45,455 bases of DNA from CAYXVB01 sp964467785 (GTDB lineage Bacteria > Bdellovibrionota > UBA1018). The notes under the pieces are model-generated. The model had not been told where the DNA came from, searched no databases, and worked only from the letters and a program-made list of their open reading frames with translations. Positions within the stretch are counted from its first letter, which is position 1. Every line of letters begins with the position of its first letter. This document shows, one piece after another, positions 1 to 8,792 of the stretch. The stretch is from NCBI GenBank assembly GCA_964467785.1, contig CAYXVB010000006.1:1-45455 (forward strand), in the 5' to 3' direction. Position numbers and translations under genes: made by a program.

Positions 1-1
1 G

Positions 2-142
2 GATTTCACCACCGGCGGATACTATTACTGGATGCGCCGGGTGGTTGGCGACAACGCCATTTATGGCTATCCTGGCGCAGCGGCGGCCTACAAGAATGAT
101 TCCGACCTTTCGCAGGCGGACTTCCGGCGTTTCTTAAAATGA
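2..142 (+). CDS. 3' end of an unidentified gene
   Basis: An open frame enters from the left edge and ends at a TGA at 140-142, giving 46 residues. The tail is rich in Tyr, Gly and Ala (GGYYYWMRRV, then YGYPGAAAAYKND) and ends in FRRFLK. I do not recognise the family. The next gene lies on the opposite strand and converges on it, leaving a 19-base gap. Too little is present to assign a function, but the uninterrupted frame and the convergent spacing make it a likely real gene end. Confidence 0.5.
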   Translation, partial: DFTTGGYYYWMRRVVGDNAIYGYPGAAAAYKNDSDLSQADFRRFLK

Positions 143-161
143 GAAGTCGCTTGGTACGGAT

Positions 162-782
162 TCAGAAGCGGTATTCGACTTTGATGGATGGAACCGCGAT
201 TCCCAGTCCTCCCGGGGCGGACGGGCAGATTAATAGAGCCGCTCGAGCGCTCCAAGACGAGCGCGAATGGAGTTCGGTTTCGGCAGCCGCGTAGGGCTGC
301 AACGTGGACTGGAGCGAGGCGCCCTGTAGGTGGGCGAAGCCACCGCCGACATAAACTCTGAAATCACCAGGCTCTCCGCTGCGAAGCCGGCTCGTGAGCT
401 CGCTCTGCAGCCCTGCGTAAAGCGCAGTGAATCTAGGGCCGGGGTCACTGGCGCGGGCGCAGTAACGCCTGCCGGCTATCCAGGGCGCGACGTCGCACGC
501 CGCCGCGCGAGAAGCGTCTTCGGTCTGTATCGCGCCAAACTGCACGTCAAGGCCCGTGCTCCTTGAGTCGGACTTCAAGGCCCATTTGGCATCCACCCAG
601 TAGGTCGGCCAAAACGATCCGCTAGTCGGAGAACCGATCATTCCTTCGCCCGCTCGCATGTCGATCGATGACGAGGAGTTTGAAACCGATGCCTGGGCAG
701 GACCTGTCGCGAGCGCAAGCACCACGCACGTTCCGCTGCACGCTCGCTTGATCCTGCCGCGGAGCGGTCTCCCAGACTTCAT
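162..782 (-). CDS. Exported protein, possibly a small outer-membrane barrel
   Basis: 206 residues. The N-terminus has basic residues (GRPLRGRIKRA) followed by a hydrophobic stretch and an AQA-S type cleavage site around residue 31, so export is likely. The mature part alternates polar and hydrophobic residues, contains aromatic pairs (FWPTYWVDAKW) and ends in VEYRF. A terminal Phe is typical of outer-membrane beta-barrels. Two Cys (DVAPWIAGRRYCARAS region) could form a disulfide. It follows the large lipoprotein gene with only three bases between them and is the last gene of a three-gene minus-strand operon. Family not recognised; barrel topology is inference. Confidence 0.65.
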   Translation of the reverse strand: MKSGRPLRGRIKRACSGTCVVLALATGPAQASVSNSSSSIDMRAGEGMIGSPTSGSFWPTYWVDAKWALKSDSRSTGLDVQFGAIQTEDASRAAACDVAPWIAGRRYCARASDPGPRFTALYAGLQSELTSRLRSGEPGDFRVYVGGGFAHLQGASLQSTLQPYAAAETELHSRSSWSARAALLICPSAPGGLGIAVPSIKVEYRF

Positions 783-785
783 GGA

Positions 786-3203
786 TCATCTCCGGAACGA
801 TCGCGCCGTCTTGGTGTCAGCGATGTCGGCGATTAGCGCGTAAATGGATCCGAGGCTCGCGTGACGGTACGCGGGGAACAAGATCGTGTTGAAAATGGCG
901 AGTTGAGTGGTTCCGCGGCACATCGCGACTTTTCCCGTGATGCGGGTAATGAAGGTCCCATTCACGAAGTTCAGCATCGCGGTAATACTCTTTCCGCCGT
1001 CCACGCCACCCTCCGTTTTGAGGATCTCGGAGTCGATTAGGCGCTCAATGACATCTTTAGTCTTGGTGAATCCGCAATCCAATTCATCCTTGCCGTCGAG
1101 TAAATTCATGCTCAGCACTGAGTCGCCATTGCGGTCGCACGAATCGATCACGCCTTCCAGGCCCGACGCGACGATCGTCACTACATCCAGGTCACGCGCA
1201 TGGACGAATCCTTCGTGGCCAGGAGCGTCCGGCAAGAGGGCGTTGATAGCGGTCTCGCAGCTCAATTGGAACCCGAAATCTTCGCAGCTCCGGAATGCTC
1301 GCGGAAAATTGACGCGCAAGATTTCGGGGAGCTTGGAGATCAGCGTGGAGCGCCGAATCAGTAGCTCCTGAGTGGTTTCATCCAGCCTCATGGGAGACAG
1401 CGTGGACATAGGTGCTATTTCCGCTTCCATTCGGGCGGCTTCGGTGACGCCGGTGATCTCGAGGTAGGAGCGGCGGAAGTCCGGCAGGGCATCCACGGTG
1501 GTCAGGATCGCGGTGATCGCGCTTCGATCGAGTGCCATGCGGGATTTTGGGAATAGATTGGTGAAGTTCGCGAGGAAACCGATGAGCAGATTGTGCTCTT
1601 CGGGCGTCCGTCGGACCAGCAGGTCGCTGGACATGGTGATCAGGCGGGCGAATCCTGAGAGGTTCCAGACCGAAAGATCGATGCCGGAGCGGCGGGGTGG
1701 GAGCGGCCGTCTCTGGAGTTTGCGCTGGATGTTCTCGTAGAGCTGTCCGACGGCTTCCGCCGAGCGAACCCCGAACGTGATGAGCTCCACGAGTTTGTCG
1801 CGATCGCTCTTGAGGTCGGCGGAAATGAAATTCGGATTTTGGTCGTCGTGGAACGCGTTGATCACCACGTCGGCGACCGAACGGAAGAACATGATGCGCG
1901 AAAAGCGTTCTCCGTCGATAGCAACGGTGTTTTCCCCAAAGTGAAGGTTACGCACGCGCGATGCGAAATCGATTTCGGTGGACCGGGATGCGGCCGCCGG
2001 TAAATTGCGCGGCATGCACTCCGTCCAGTAGCGGGCCGATGGGTTGGTGCATTCGCCCTTCTTCAAGGCGGCGATGAAGTGCGGAAGGCCATGGAGGATG
2101 TTCAGTTGGCTCGGGCGCACGATGTTGTCGTAAAGGAAGGGGATGGCTTCGGGGTAAATGGCCTGTTCGGTTGATTGGCCCGAAGCACCACCCTGTCCTT
2201 TGAGGCGTCGGATCACTCGCAGAGATTCGAGGAGGTTCTCAGGGGGATTGGCGCCCATCCTTCGGACCAGCTCGGCAAGGCGGACGGGATAGATCTTGCC
2301 CAATCCGGGCTGCGCGAACCAGGCATCCATCCGCGGTGAGAGCGCTTTGACCGAAGCCTCGATCTCGTCGATTTTATCGAGGGTCAACTCATCAGTGGCG
2401 TTGAAGAGAAACTCCGTCCAGGGGCCGCCGACTTGAAACTGCTCGACGGCTTGGGTGACGCATTTTGATATCGCGCCGGAGTCCCATTGGTCGGGTTCGC
2501 GGAACGTCGGGCAAGCCATGTTGAGCAGGTTGATGGCAAGGTCCGTCGCCGGGAGAACGGCCGCGCGTAGCTCGCTGTCGTCCGGGTCGAAGATTGAAAG
2601 GAGATGTTGGGATAGCTCCACCGAGTCCATACGGACTTTCATGCGGTCGAGAGCCTCGGTGGCGATGCGCGCGCCAGTCTCGAAGTCCGACCAGGCGATC
2701 CGCCCTTCCCCCAACCTGAATTTGTGAAAAAGCGAGCGCATTTGCGCGCGGTTGTCACGGGCCCAGTCAATCCACGCATTCACCGTCTGACGCGTTACCG
2801 GAGTTTCAGGACCGCCTAAGCCGGCTAGCTTCTTGAGCGAATAAATGCGGCGAAGAAAAGGTTCTTTGTCGCCCAGAGTCTTGATGACCCCTTCGCGTAC
2901 GAGCGTCGCGATCTCCTGTTCGGTGAGTGAGTCGGGCGCGGCTTTGCCCTGTACGCTCTTCCATACTCCACGAATCTGGTCGCTCAGGCAATTGAGCGCG
3001 CTTTCGGACTCGGCTTCCGTTCCCTTGAGGATGAGGGAGGCTTGCGGGCAGCTTTCTCCCGAGACGTTCGCGCGGATGGATCCGGGATCCGAAGAGGCCT
3101 CGCCCCATGATCCTTTGATTAGACTGCAGCCGGAGAGGGTAATTGCAAATACGACAAGGGCGGCAGCGCGACAACGCGCTGAGTTCCGATTCAAAGTCAC
3201 CAT
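786..3203 (-). CDS. Large lipoprotein with a possible EF-hand-like loop
   Basis: 805 residues. The start has a lipoprotein signal: a hydrophobic core followed by lipobox LSGC, with the acylated Cys at about residue 26 and then SLIKGS, so outer-membrane anchoring is likely. The rest is mainly helical by composition. Near residue 715 a DRNGDSVLSMNLLDGKDEL stretch resembles a Ca-binding loop, and other acidic loops occur (FDPDDSE, FHDDQNPNF). Six or more Cys are present. The ATG overlaps the end of the upstream outer-membrane-type gene by seven bases, pointing to translational coupling. No named family recognised; large EF-hand-like lipoproteins do occur in Bdellovibrio-type genomes. Calcium binding is inference. 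Confidence 0.75.
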   Translation of the reverse strand: MVTLNRNSARCRAAALVVFAITLSGCSLIKGSWGEASSDPGSIRANVSGESCPQASLILKGTEAESESALNCLSDQIRGVWKSVQGKAAPDSLTEQEIATLVREGVIKTLGDKEPFLRRIYSLKKLAGLGGPETPVTRQTVNAWIDWARDNRAQMRSLFHKFRLGEGRIAWSDFETGARIATEALDRMKVRMDSVELSQHLLSIFDPDDSELRAAVLPATDLAINLLNMACPTFREPDQWDSGAISKCVTQAVEQFQVGGPWTEFLFNATDELTLDKIDEIEASVKALSPRMDAWFAQPGLGKIYPVRLAELVRRMGANPPENLLESLRVIRRLKGQGGASGQSTEQAIYPEAIPFLYDNIVRPSQLNILHGLPHFIAALKKGECTNPSARYWTECMPRNLPAAASRSTEIDFASRVRNLHFGENTVAIDGERFSRIMFFRSVADVVINAFHDDQNPNFISADLKSDRDKLVELITFGVRSAEAVGQLYENIQRKLQRRPLPPRRSGIDLSVWNLSGFARLITMSSDLLVRRTPEEHNLLIGFLANFTNLFPKSRMALDRSAITAILTTVDALPDFRRSYLEITGVTEAARMEAEIAPMSTLSPMRLDETTQELLIRRSTLISKLPEILRVNFPRAFRSCEDFGFQLSCETAINALLPDAPGHEGFVHARDLDVVTIVASGLEGVIDSCDRNGDSVLSMNLLDGKDELDCGFTKTKDVIERLIDSEILKTEGGVDGGKSITAMLNFVNGTFITRITGKVAMCRGTTQLAIFNTILFPAYRHASLGSIYALIADIADTKTARSFRR

Positions 3204-4486
3204 AAGATTCGGGCCCCCATTGATATGGAATCCAGCGAGCGCCAGGTGCCGAACCAGGTATTTTCCGCGCCGCTGATCACGCTGGCCCGCGCGAAGATGC
3301 GCGTACGCTTGTCCAGTGTCCAGTCGATTTCGGGGCGGACCCAGCCGCCTTGGCCAGGCTGCTTTTCAACACGAAGCGAGGGCCGGAGCTTCCAGCTTTC
3401 CGGAGACGAAATTCCCATCCACCAAAGATTTTTGCCGTAAACCGGAGAGCTTACCGCTGCACCTGGACCACCAGCCGCGGATGCCGGCACGTTTTGACGT
3501 TCGATGGAATCGAGGTATCCAAGCTCAAGCGTCCGTATCGGAGAGATTCGGGCGGAAAGAACCCAGCGCCCCGACGCTGTTTCGTTCAGGGCCTCGAGTC
3601 TGGCGGGTACAGCGAATTTCGTCGTTTCGATCGCGCCGCCGACAAAGGTTTCGCGGGCGAACGATGGATTCACCGTGACCAGAACGTTGGCATCTGCGGC
3701 GCCCGACTGGACCAAGGCCGTGGTTGAGACCGTTGGATTGGGCGATGGGGCCGTCCAGCCTAGCGCCTCAATGCGGAAGGATTCGAACTCCTTGCCGAGA
3801 GAGAGCCAGGCTTGGTCCTGCCGAATGATCTTCATGAGATCGCCCGCGTCGATCCGGTAGTAAAGAGGCAGCGGAGAAGAGCCGCCGATCTGCACAGATT
3901 GGGGCGGAAGACGGCCAAAGCGCGAGCCCTGCGCCGGCGCCGTATCCGAATAGCTCACCCGGGGGCCGAAACTCGGAAGGAAGAGCGGCGAATAGGCGAA
4001 AGTCGCGAAGGCGCCATTGCTCCCTCGAAGATGGATGCCGGTACCGATCCACCCAGAAACGCGGGGCGCAAGCGCGTCCCCCTGGTTCTGGGCCCAGCTT
4101 GCGCCGATCGCCGAGGTCGACTTTACTTTCGTTTCCCCGCGTTCTTCGCCCGCCGGATGGACGCGTCCCAGCCAGAGATGGCCGGGACCAAAACCCCAGC
4201 GTTGAACCGCATTGTCGATGTCGAATCCGTGCTCGCCGCCGGCGCCCGACTCGTAGAGGAGGAAAAAATCGGCCTGTCGGACCGGGATGCTTGTTTCGGA
4301 ATCGCCGTAAGAAAAGGTGTTTTCAGCGCGGAGGCCCGCTTTGAGATCGACGCGTGAGGCAGGAGCGCTTTCGGTCGCGAACTGTTGGACGCCGAGCGTC
4401 AACTCGCCCGTGCTCATAGCATGCGCCTGAGGCGTGAGCGCCAGCAGGCATGCCACAATCGGACTGATCTGATTTCGCTTCAGCAT
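3197..4486 (-). CDS. Exported outer-membrane-type protein, first gene of operon
   Basis: 429 residues with a clear signal peptide (MLKRNQIS..., cleavage after QAHA at about residue 23). The mature part is rich in Gly, Ser, Arg and aromatic residues in alternating patterns (LWLGRVHPAGEERG, WIGTGIHLRG, FARASVISG) and ends in MGARILW, consistent with an outer-membrane beta-barrel. A promoter (4509-4537) lies directly upstream, and AGGAG precedes the ATG. The stop overlaps the start of the lipoprotein gene. The three genes together look like an envelope module in which a barrel is co-expressed with a surface or periplasmic lipoprotein. No family recognised; a porin or exporter role is unproven. 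Confidence 0.7.
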   Translation of the reverse strand: MLKRNQISPIVACLLALTPQAHAMSTGELTLGVQQFATESAPASRVDLKAGLRAENTFSYGDSETSIPVRQADFFLLYESGAGGEHGFDIDNAVQRWGFGPGHLWLGRVHPAGEERGETKVKSTSAIGASWAQNQGDALAPRVSGWIGTGIHLRGSNGAFATFAYSPLFLPSFGPRVSYSDTAPAQGSRFGRLPPQSVQIGGSSPLPLYYRIDAGDLMKIIRQDQAWLSLGKEFESFRIEALGWTAPSPNPTVSTTALVQSGAADANVLVTVNPSFARETFVGGAIETTKFAVPARLEALNETASGRWVLSARISPIRTLELGYLDSIERQNVPASAAGGPGAAVSSPVYGKNLWWMGISSPESWKLRPSLRVEKQPGQGGWVRPEIDWTLDKRTRIFARASVISGAENTWFGTWRSLDSISMGARILW

Positions 4487-4508
4487 TCCAATCTCCTAGT
4501 GGGGGACT

Positions 4509-4537
4509 GTTTTAGAGTATTTGATTTTTAAAGTCAA
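4509..4537 (-). promoter_or_regulatory. Sigma-70-type promoter for the 4486-162 operon
   Basis: Read on the minus strand: TTGACT (4537-4532), a 17-base AT-rich spacer, then TAAAAC (4514-4509). The -10 ends 22 bases before the ATG at 4486. The match and spacing are good, and the surrounding DNA is much more AT-rich than the genes. Confidence 0.6.
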
Positions 4538-4586
4538 GTATTAATCGATTCTAAATTTGGGATAAATAGTAACGATTACGAGGGAT

Positions 4587-5783
4587 TCAATTGTCAATCG
4601 CACTAACAAGAGCCAGCGGGAGCATGACCTGAGCAAGAATGCTTTCCCTCTGGGCGTCGTTCATCCGTTCCAATTGGGTGATTCCCATCGACTTCGTGAC
4701 CGAGGAGAAGAAAATGGCATTCCGCTTTCTCTCGGTCTCCCGCGCGCTTAGTACTTTGTAAGCCTTGAAGCTGAGCTTAGTGGCGCCTATCATCATGACG
4801 AATGGCTCTAGATCCACGACAAATGAGCCCAGCATGAGAAGGGCCACGAAGGTTTTCTCAGCATAGCGTTCTCGATTTCGGACGCGCTCTATTTCGTTCT
4901 TCAGATTCTGCGCGGCATCGGCAAGGTCGGGGTGCTCGTGCGATGTTTCGTCGAGCAAGGGCCGGTATTCGTTCAGGAGATCGGGATCGTAGAGTGGAGA
5001 TTTTTTAATTTCTTCGAGCAGCTCTTCCGTATTGTGCGTGATTCGTGCGAGCGCTGCTGAAAGCGCTTCGGGAGTCGGATCCGCTGAGTCGACCAGGGCT
5101 AGGATTGGAAGATCCGCCAAGAGGCCGAGATAGATGCGTTCCAGGGCAGCGCGGAAATCAGACAATTCCCGGAGGACAAAGCGCTCTTCGCCGAAGTGAA
5201 ACTCATCAGAGGGGGGAGCGAGCAAGTTTTCCCCTTTTTTTTCGATAACTTGGGTGCGATAGAGAGCGCGAAGGCGCGATACCTCATCTTCGTAAATTTT
5301 TATAGCGCCGGCTTGCTCGCCGCGCGCGAGACGAGGAAGCGCCACGCTTTCCGCGAAAGGATGCTGAGCGTTTACATTGATCCGGGTATTCACATCCGGG
5401 AGAAGGCGATTTTCCAGGAAGCGCGGGCGCGCGAGTGCGAGGGAGATTCGCATCTTCGACCAGTTGTTCTGGAGGGAATTTCGGAGAGTGCTGAGCGCAA
5501 TGGTGCAGCGTAGGCGGGTTTTAGCCTCGTCAGCCTTGAGCTGTTGGAACCAGCGCAGTGCATTCTTAGATGCCGTCGGATCGCGGGATTCCAGTTCGGA
5601 GCAGGCATGGTGGATTCGTGCTTCGAATTGCCCTGTATAGAGCCGCGAAAAAATTTTTTGGCGGGTGAGTTCGAGCAACCTCTGGTGGTCCGGACTATGG
5701 ATGTCGGCACGAGCAAAGGGGGCAGGGGCCGTCAGGGTCGCTAGGCTAAGAGCCAATGCCGCCTGGAGGATAAAAATTCGCAT
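4587..5783 (-). CDS. Exported mostly helical protein, unknown function
   Basis: 398 residues from the ATG at 5783 (MRIFILQAALAL...), which opens a standard signal peptide cleaved near FARA-D. An in-frame ATG at 5819 would add twelve basic residues and spoil the signal, so the inner start is preferred. The mature part is helical and charged, with two Cys early on (HHACSELE, TRLRCTIA). Near the C-terminus a hydrophobic stretch (VALLMLGSFVVDLEPFVMMIG) could insert in a membrane. It follows mltG on the same strand, about 100 bases downstream, and may be cotranscribed. Not recognised. Confidence 0.65.
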   Translation of the reverse strand: MRIFILQAALALSLATLTAPAPFARADIHSPDHQRLLELTRQKIFSRLYTGQFEARIHHACSELESRDPTASKNALRWFQQLKADEAKTRLRCTIALSTLRNSLQNNWSKMRISLALARPRFLENRLLPDVNTRINVNAQHPFAESVALPRLARGEQAGAIKIYEDEVSRLRALYRTQVIEKKGENLLAPPSDEFHFGEERFVLRELSDFRAALERIYLGLLADLPILALVDSADPTPEALSAALARITHNTEELLEEIKKSPLYDPDLLNEYRPLLDETSHEHPDLADAAQNLKNEIERVRNRERYAEKTFVALLMLGSFVVDLEPFVMMIGATKLSFKAYKVLSARETERKRNAIFFSSVTKSMGITQLERMNDAQRESILAQVMLPLALVSAIDN

Positions 5784-5880
5784 GGGGGCGCTTCTAGCAC
5801 GTAAAATGACGCGGCGCATTCAAAATAAAAGTGGGTATTCTTGGGCTCTCTTTCGTGGTGGCGAGAGACAATTTAAACTA

Positions 5881-6954
5881 TTAATTCGAGACTTTGCGGG
5901 CCTTTAGGTCTCGCCAGCTCTTGCCTTCGCGCGCCTTGGGGTCGAGCTGGAATTTGCGAACGGCGGCATTATGTTCCTCGAGGCTGCGAGAGAACTGATG
6001 GGTCCCGTCGTTGTGTGAGACAAAATACAGAAACTCGCTCTGTGCCGGAAAGAGCACGGCCTGGATCGCCTCTCGGCCAGGATTGGCGATTGGGCCGGCA
6101 GGCAGGGCCGACACAGCGTAAGTGTTATACTCGTTTTGCTCCAATAGATCGGAGCGGCGGAGCTTGCCAGCGTAGCGCTCCCACATGCCGTAGATAGTGG
6201 TGGGATCGCTCTGCAGGCGCATCCGCTTTTTGAGGCGATTGTAAAAAACCGAGGCGATGAGGGGGCGTTCCTCGGGCGCGCCGGTCTCTTTTTCGACGAT
6301 CGAAGCGAGCGTGATTAACTCATGCCGGCTCATGCTGAGCTCGCGGGCGCGGGCGTCCTCTTTTTCGCCCCAGACCGTGTTGAAGTGACGGACCATCTGT
6401 CGGATCATGTCCTCTGCCGACATCGCCCTGTTGAAATGATAGGTGTCTGGGTAGAGGTAGCCTTCGAGTGTTTTCGGCAGAGGGTGTTTGAAGCCAAGGG
6501 TCGCGATGAACTTGGGATCCTTGCAAAGTTCTATGAACTTTTCTCTGGCCGCGAGCTTCTTTGCTCCAATGTCCCAGGCCACTTCGTACATGTTCTCGCC
6601 TTCGCGCACGGTGACGGGGTGGGCGATGCTGATGCCCGATGTGATGATCGAGAAAATCTCGATCGGACTCTGACCAGGCGAGACCTGGTACTCGCCGGAT
6701 TTGATTTTCTTCCAGAGGCGCCCAAGGCGGCCTACCCACATGAAGCTTGTCGTGTCGTTGATGACATGGCCATCTGCTAGCACTTTAGTGATATCGCTCG
6801 GCCTTTGTCCGCGCTGGATTTCGATAATAAAGGTCTCCGCGGAGTCTTGTTGAAGGGGTGTCGTAGCAAAGTAGGCGAGCTTGGCAGTGGGCAACGCGAT
6901 TCCGAGCGTGAGCACGAGAAGTATTCCGCCGACGACGAGACGTTTGGGTTGCAT
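5881..6954 (-). CDS. mltG: Endolytic murein transglycosylase MltG (YceG-like)
   Basis: 357 residues. MltG is an inner-membrane enzyme that cleaves nascent glycan strands and so sets their length. An N-terminal membrane anchor occupies residues 8-28. A LysM-like region follows (VREGENMYEVAWDI), then the catalytic domain with LEGYLYPDTY, LASIVEKETG (containing the conserved catalytic Glu) and RLQSDPTTIYG. The C-terminal SALPAGPIANPGREAI and YFVSHNDGTHQFS blocks are also diagnostic. Length is normal for the family. It diverges from rho across about 230 bases. I am confident of the family and see no unusual feature. Confidence 0.95.
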   Translation of the reverse strand: MQPKRLVVGGILLVLTLGIALPTAKLAYFATTPLQQDSAETFIIEIQRGQRPSDITKVLADGHVINDTTSFMWVGRLGRLWKKIKSGEYQVSPGQSPIEIFSIITSGISIAHPVTVREGENMYEVAWDIGAKKLAAREKFIELCKDPKFIATLGFKHPLPKTLEGYLYPDTYHFNRAMSAEDMIRQMVRHFNTVWGEKEDARARELSMSRHELITLASIVEKETGAPEERPLIASVFYNRLKKRMRLQSDPTTIYGMWERYAGKLRRSDLLEQNEYNTYAVSALPAGPIANPGREAIQAVLFPAQSEFLYFVSHNDGTHQFSRSLEEHNAAVRKFQLDPKAREGKSWRDLKARKVSN

Positions 6955-7183
6955 CTGATCTATTTTAGGAGAAATCCCCCAAACCTCAATTGTCCCTTTT
7001 TTCGCTTTACCCGGGGGAAATGGTCATGTTACCAAAATGAGTGCCGCCCGGCTCTCCGTCGGTGTTCTGGCAGATTCTAATAGTCGGCTATTAATTCTTC
7101 TTAGGAATACGGCGCTTCCCTCCCAGCTCAATCCATCCAGTACTGTGCAAGCGCGTTGATTTCCATAACTTGAGGTGATCGGA

Positions 7184-8437
7184 ATGCATCTTCGGGAACT
7201 GAAGGAAAAGAAAATCGGCGATCTCGTCGATCTCGCGCGCGAGTTGACGATTGAGAACGCTGCCGGGATGCGCAAACAAGATCTGATCTTCGCCATCCTT
7301 CAAAAGAAAGCCGAGAAGGACGAACACATCTACGCGGATGGCGTCCTGGAGTGCTTACCGGACGGCTTCGGCTTTCTTCGCGCCCCGGACTACAATTACC
7401 TCCCTGGGCCAGACGACGTTTACGTTTCCCCGTCGCAGATCCGTCGATTCGGCCTGCGCACCGGTGATACCGTCAGTGGTTCGGTCCGCGCCCCAAAGGA
7501 AGGTGAGCGGTACTTTGCCCTTCTCAAGGTCGAGCAGGTCAACTTCCAGACGCCCGAAGTGAATGCCGAAAAAGTCCTTTTCGACAATCTCACGCCCCTT
7601 TACCCGAACAAGAAGATCAATCTTGAGTTTCAGCACAAGAACTATAGTACGCGAATCATCGATATGATGGTCCCGCTCGGCAAAGGCCAGCGCTGCCTGA
7701 TCGTCGCGCCCCCGCGCGCTGGCAAGACGGTTCTGATGCAGGATATCGCCAATGCGATTACCTCGCAGAACCCGGAGATCAAGCTGATCGTCCTTTTGAT
7801 CGATGAGCGCCCCGAGGAAGTCACCGACATGCAGCGCTCGGTGAAGGGCGAAGTTGTCAGCTCCACCTTTGACGAGCAGGCTTCGCGCCACGTCCAGGTG
7901 GCGGAAATGGTCATCGAAAAGGCCAAACGCCTTGTCGAAAACAAGTATGACGTCGTGATCCTGCTCGACTCGATTACTCGCCTGGCCCGCGCCTACAACT
8001 CGGTCGTTCCCCCCTCAGGCAAAATCTTGTCCGGCGGCGTGGACTCCAATGCCCTCCACAAGCCCAAGCGCTTCTTTGGTGCCGCTCGCAATATCGAAGA
8101 AGGCGGCTCCCTGACAATCATCGCCACGGCCCTTGTCGAAACCGGCTCACGCATGGACGAAGTCATTTTCGAAGAATTCAAGGGTACCGGCAATTCGGAA
8201 ATCCATCTGGACCGTAAGCTGATGGAAAAGCGTGTCTTTCCGTGTCTGGACATTAATAAGTCCGCGACTCGAAAGGAAGAGTTACTCATTCCCAAGGACG
8301 TGCTTAACCGGCTGTGGATCCTCCGTAAGGTGCTTCACCCGATGAACGCGCTCGACGCGATGGAGTTCCTGCTCGATAAGGTGTCACATACCAAGTCGAA
8401 CGAAGAATTTATTAAGAGCATGAGCGGGCCCGCTTGA
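7184..8437 (+). CDS. rho: Transcription termination factor Rho
   Basis: 417 residues from the ATG at 7184, preceded at a good distance by GAGGTGA (7172-7178); a GTG at 7175 overlaps that site and is less likely. Rho is the hexameric RNA-dependent ATPase that ends transcription. The Rho N-domain (LRELKEKKIGDLVDLA) is at the start and the RNA-binding cold-shock fold includes LPDGFGFLR (residues 58-66). Walker A is APPRAGKT (175-182, Lys181), followed by Walker B LIVLLIDERPEEV. The Q- and R-loop regions are intact, and the length is close to the E. coli protein. The roughly 200-base leader could hold autoregulation, which is known for rho elsewhere, but I see no defined element in it. Confidence 0.97.
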   Translation: MHLRELKEKKIGDLVDLARELTIENAAGMRKQDLIFAILQKKAEKDEHIYADGVLECLPDGFGFLRAPDYNYLPGPDDVYVSPSQIRRFGLRTGDTVSGSVRAPKEGERYFALLKVEQVNFQTPEVNAEKVLFDNLTPLYPNKKINLEFQHKNYSTRIIDMMVPLGKGQRCLIVAPPRAGKTVLMQDIANAITSQNPEIKLIVLLIDERPEEVTDMQRSVKGEVVSSTFDEQASRHVQVAEMVIEKAKRLVENKYDVVILLDSITRLARAYNSVVPPSGKILSGGVDSNALHKPKRFFGAARNIEEGGSLTIIATALVETGSRMDEVIFEEFKGTGNSEIHLDRKLMEKRVFPCLDINKSATRKEELLIPKDVLNRLWILRKVLHPMNALDAMEFLLDKVSHTKSNEEFIKSMSGPA

Positions 8438-8471
8438 CGTGCCCATAGGTATTTGATAGGTCGAGGCGACT

Positions 8472-8681
8472 ATGAAACAGGGCATTCATCCGCAGTATAA
8501 CGAAACCACGATCTCTTGCGCTTGCGGCAACGTGATCGAAACCCGCGACACCAAGACCGACGTGAAGGTCGAAATTTGCTCGGCTTGCCATCCGTTCTAC
8601 ACCGGCAAGCACAAGCTCCTCGACACCGAAGGCCGTGTTGAGCGCTTCATGAACAAGTACAAGAAGGCTGCCGCCAAGTAA
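8472..8681 (+). CDS. rpmE: 50S ribosomal protein L31, zinc-binding type
   Basis: 69 residues. L31 sits at the central protuberance of the large ribosomal subunit. The start MKQGIHPQYNE is typical. Cys16, Cys18, Cys36 and Cys39 (CAC...CSAC) form the zinc site of the C+ form, and HPFYTGK follows. The Lys-rich C-terminal tail fits the family. It follows rho by 34 bases, an order common in bacteria, and is closed by a strong terminator. Confidence 0.96.
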   Translation: MKQGIHPQYNETTISCACGNVIETRDTKTDVKVEICSACHPFYTGKHKLLDTEGRVERFMNKYKKAAAK

Positions 8682-8730
8682 TCTGGCGCCTCTTCTGCCT
8701 TCGGGCGGACTGTTCGAGCACACAAGTTCA

Positions 8731-8776
8731 ACGAAGGGGCTCTGTGAGATATCCAGAGTCCCTTCGTGTTTTTTTT
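8731..8776 (+). terminator. Rho-independent terminator after rpmE
   Basis: A 13-bp stem (CGAAGGGGCTCTG paired with CAGAGTCCCTTCG, one G-T wobble) with an eight-base loop is followed by GT and eight T. It ends the rho-rpmE unit. A GTG at 8766 inside it is therefore unlikely to start the next gene. Confidence 0.9.
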
Positions 8777-8792
8777 GATATGCTCCGACTCA

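Noticed and set aside
8766..8792. GTG start at 8766 for the DUF1385 gene
   Set aside because: It lies inside the T-run of the rpmE terminator and adds residues not typical of the family.
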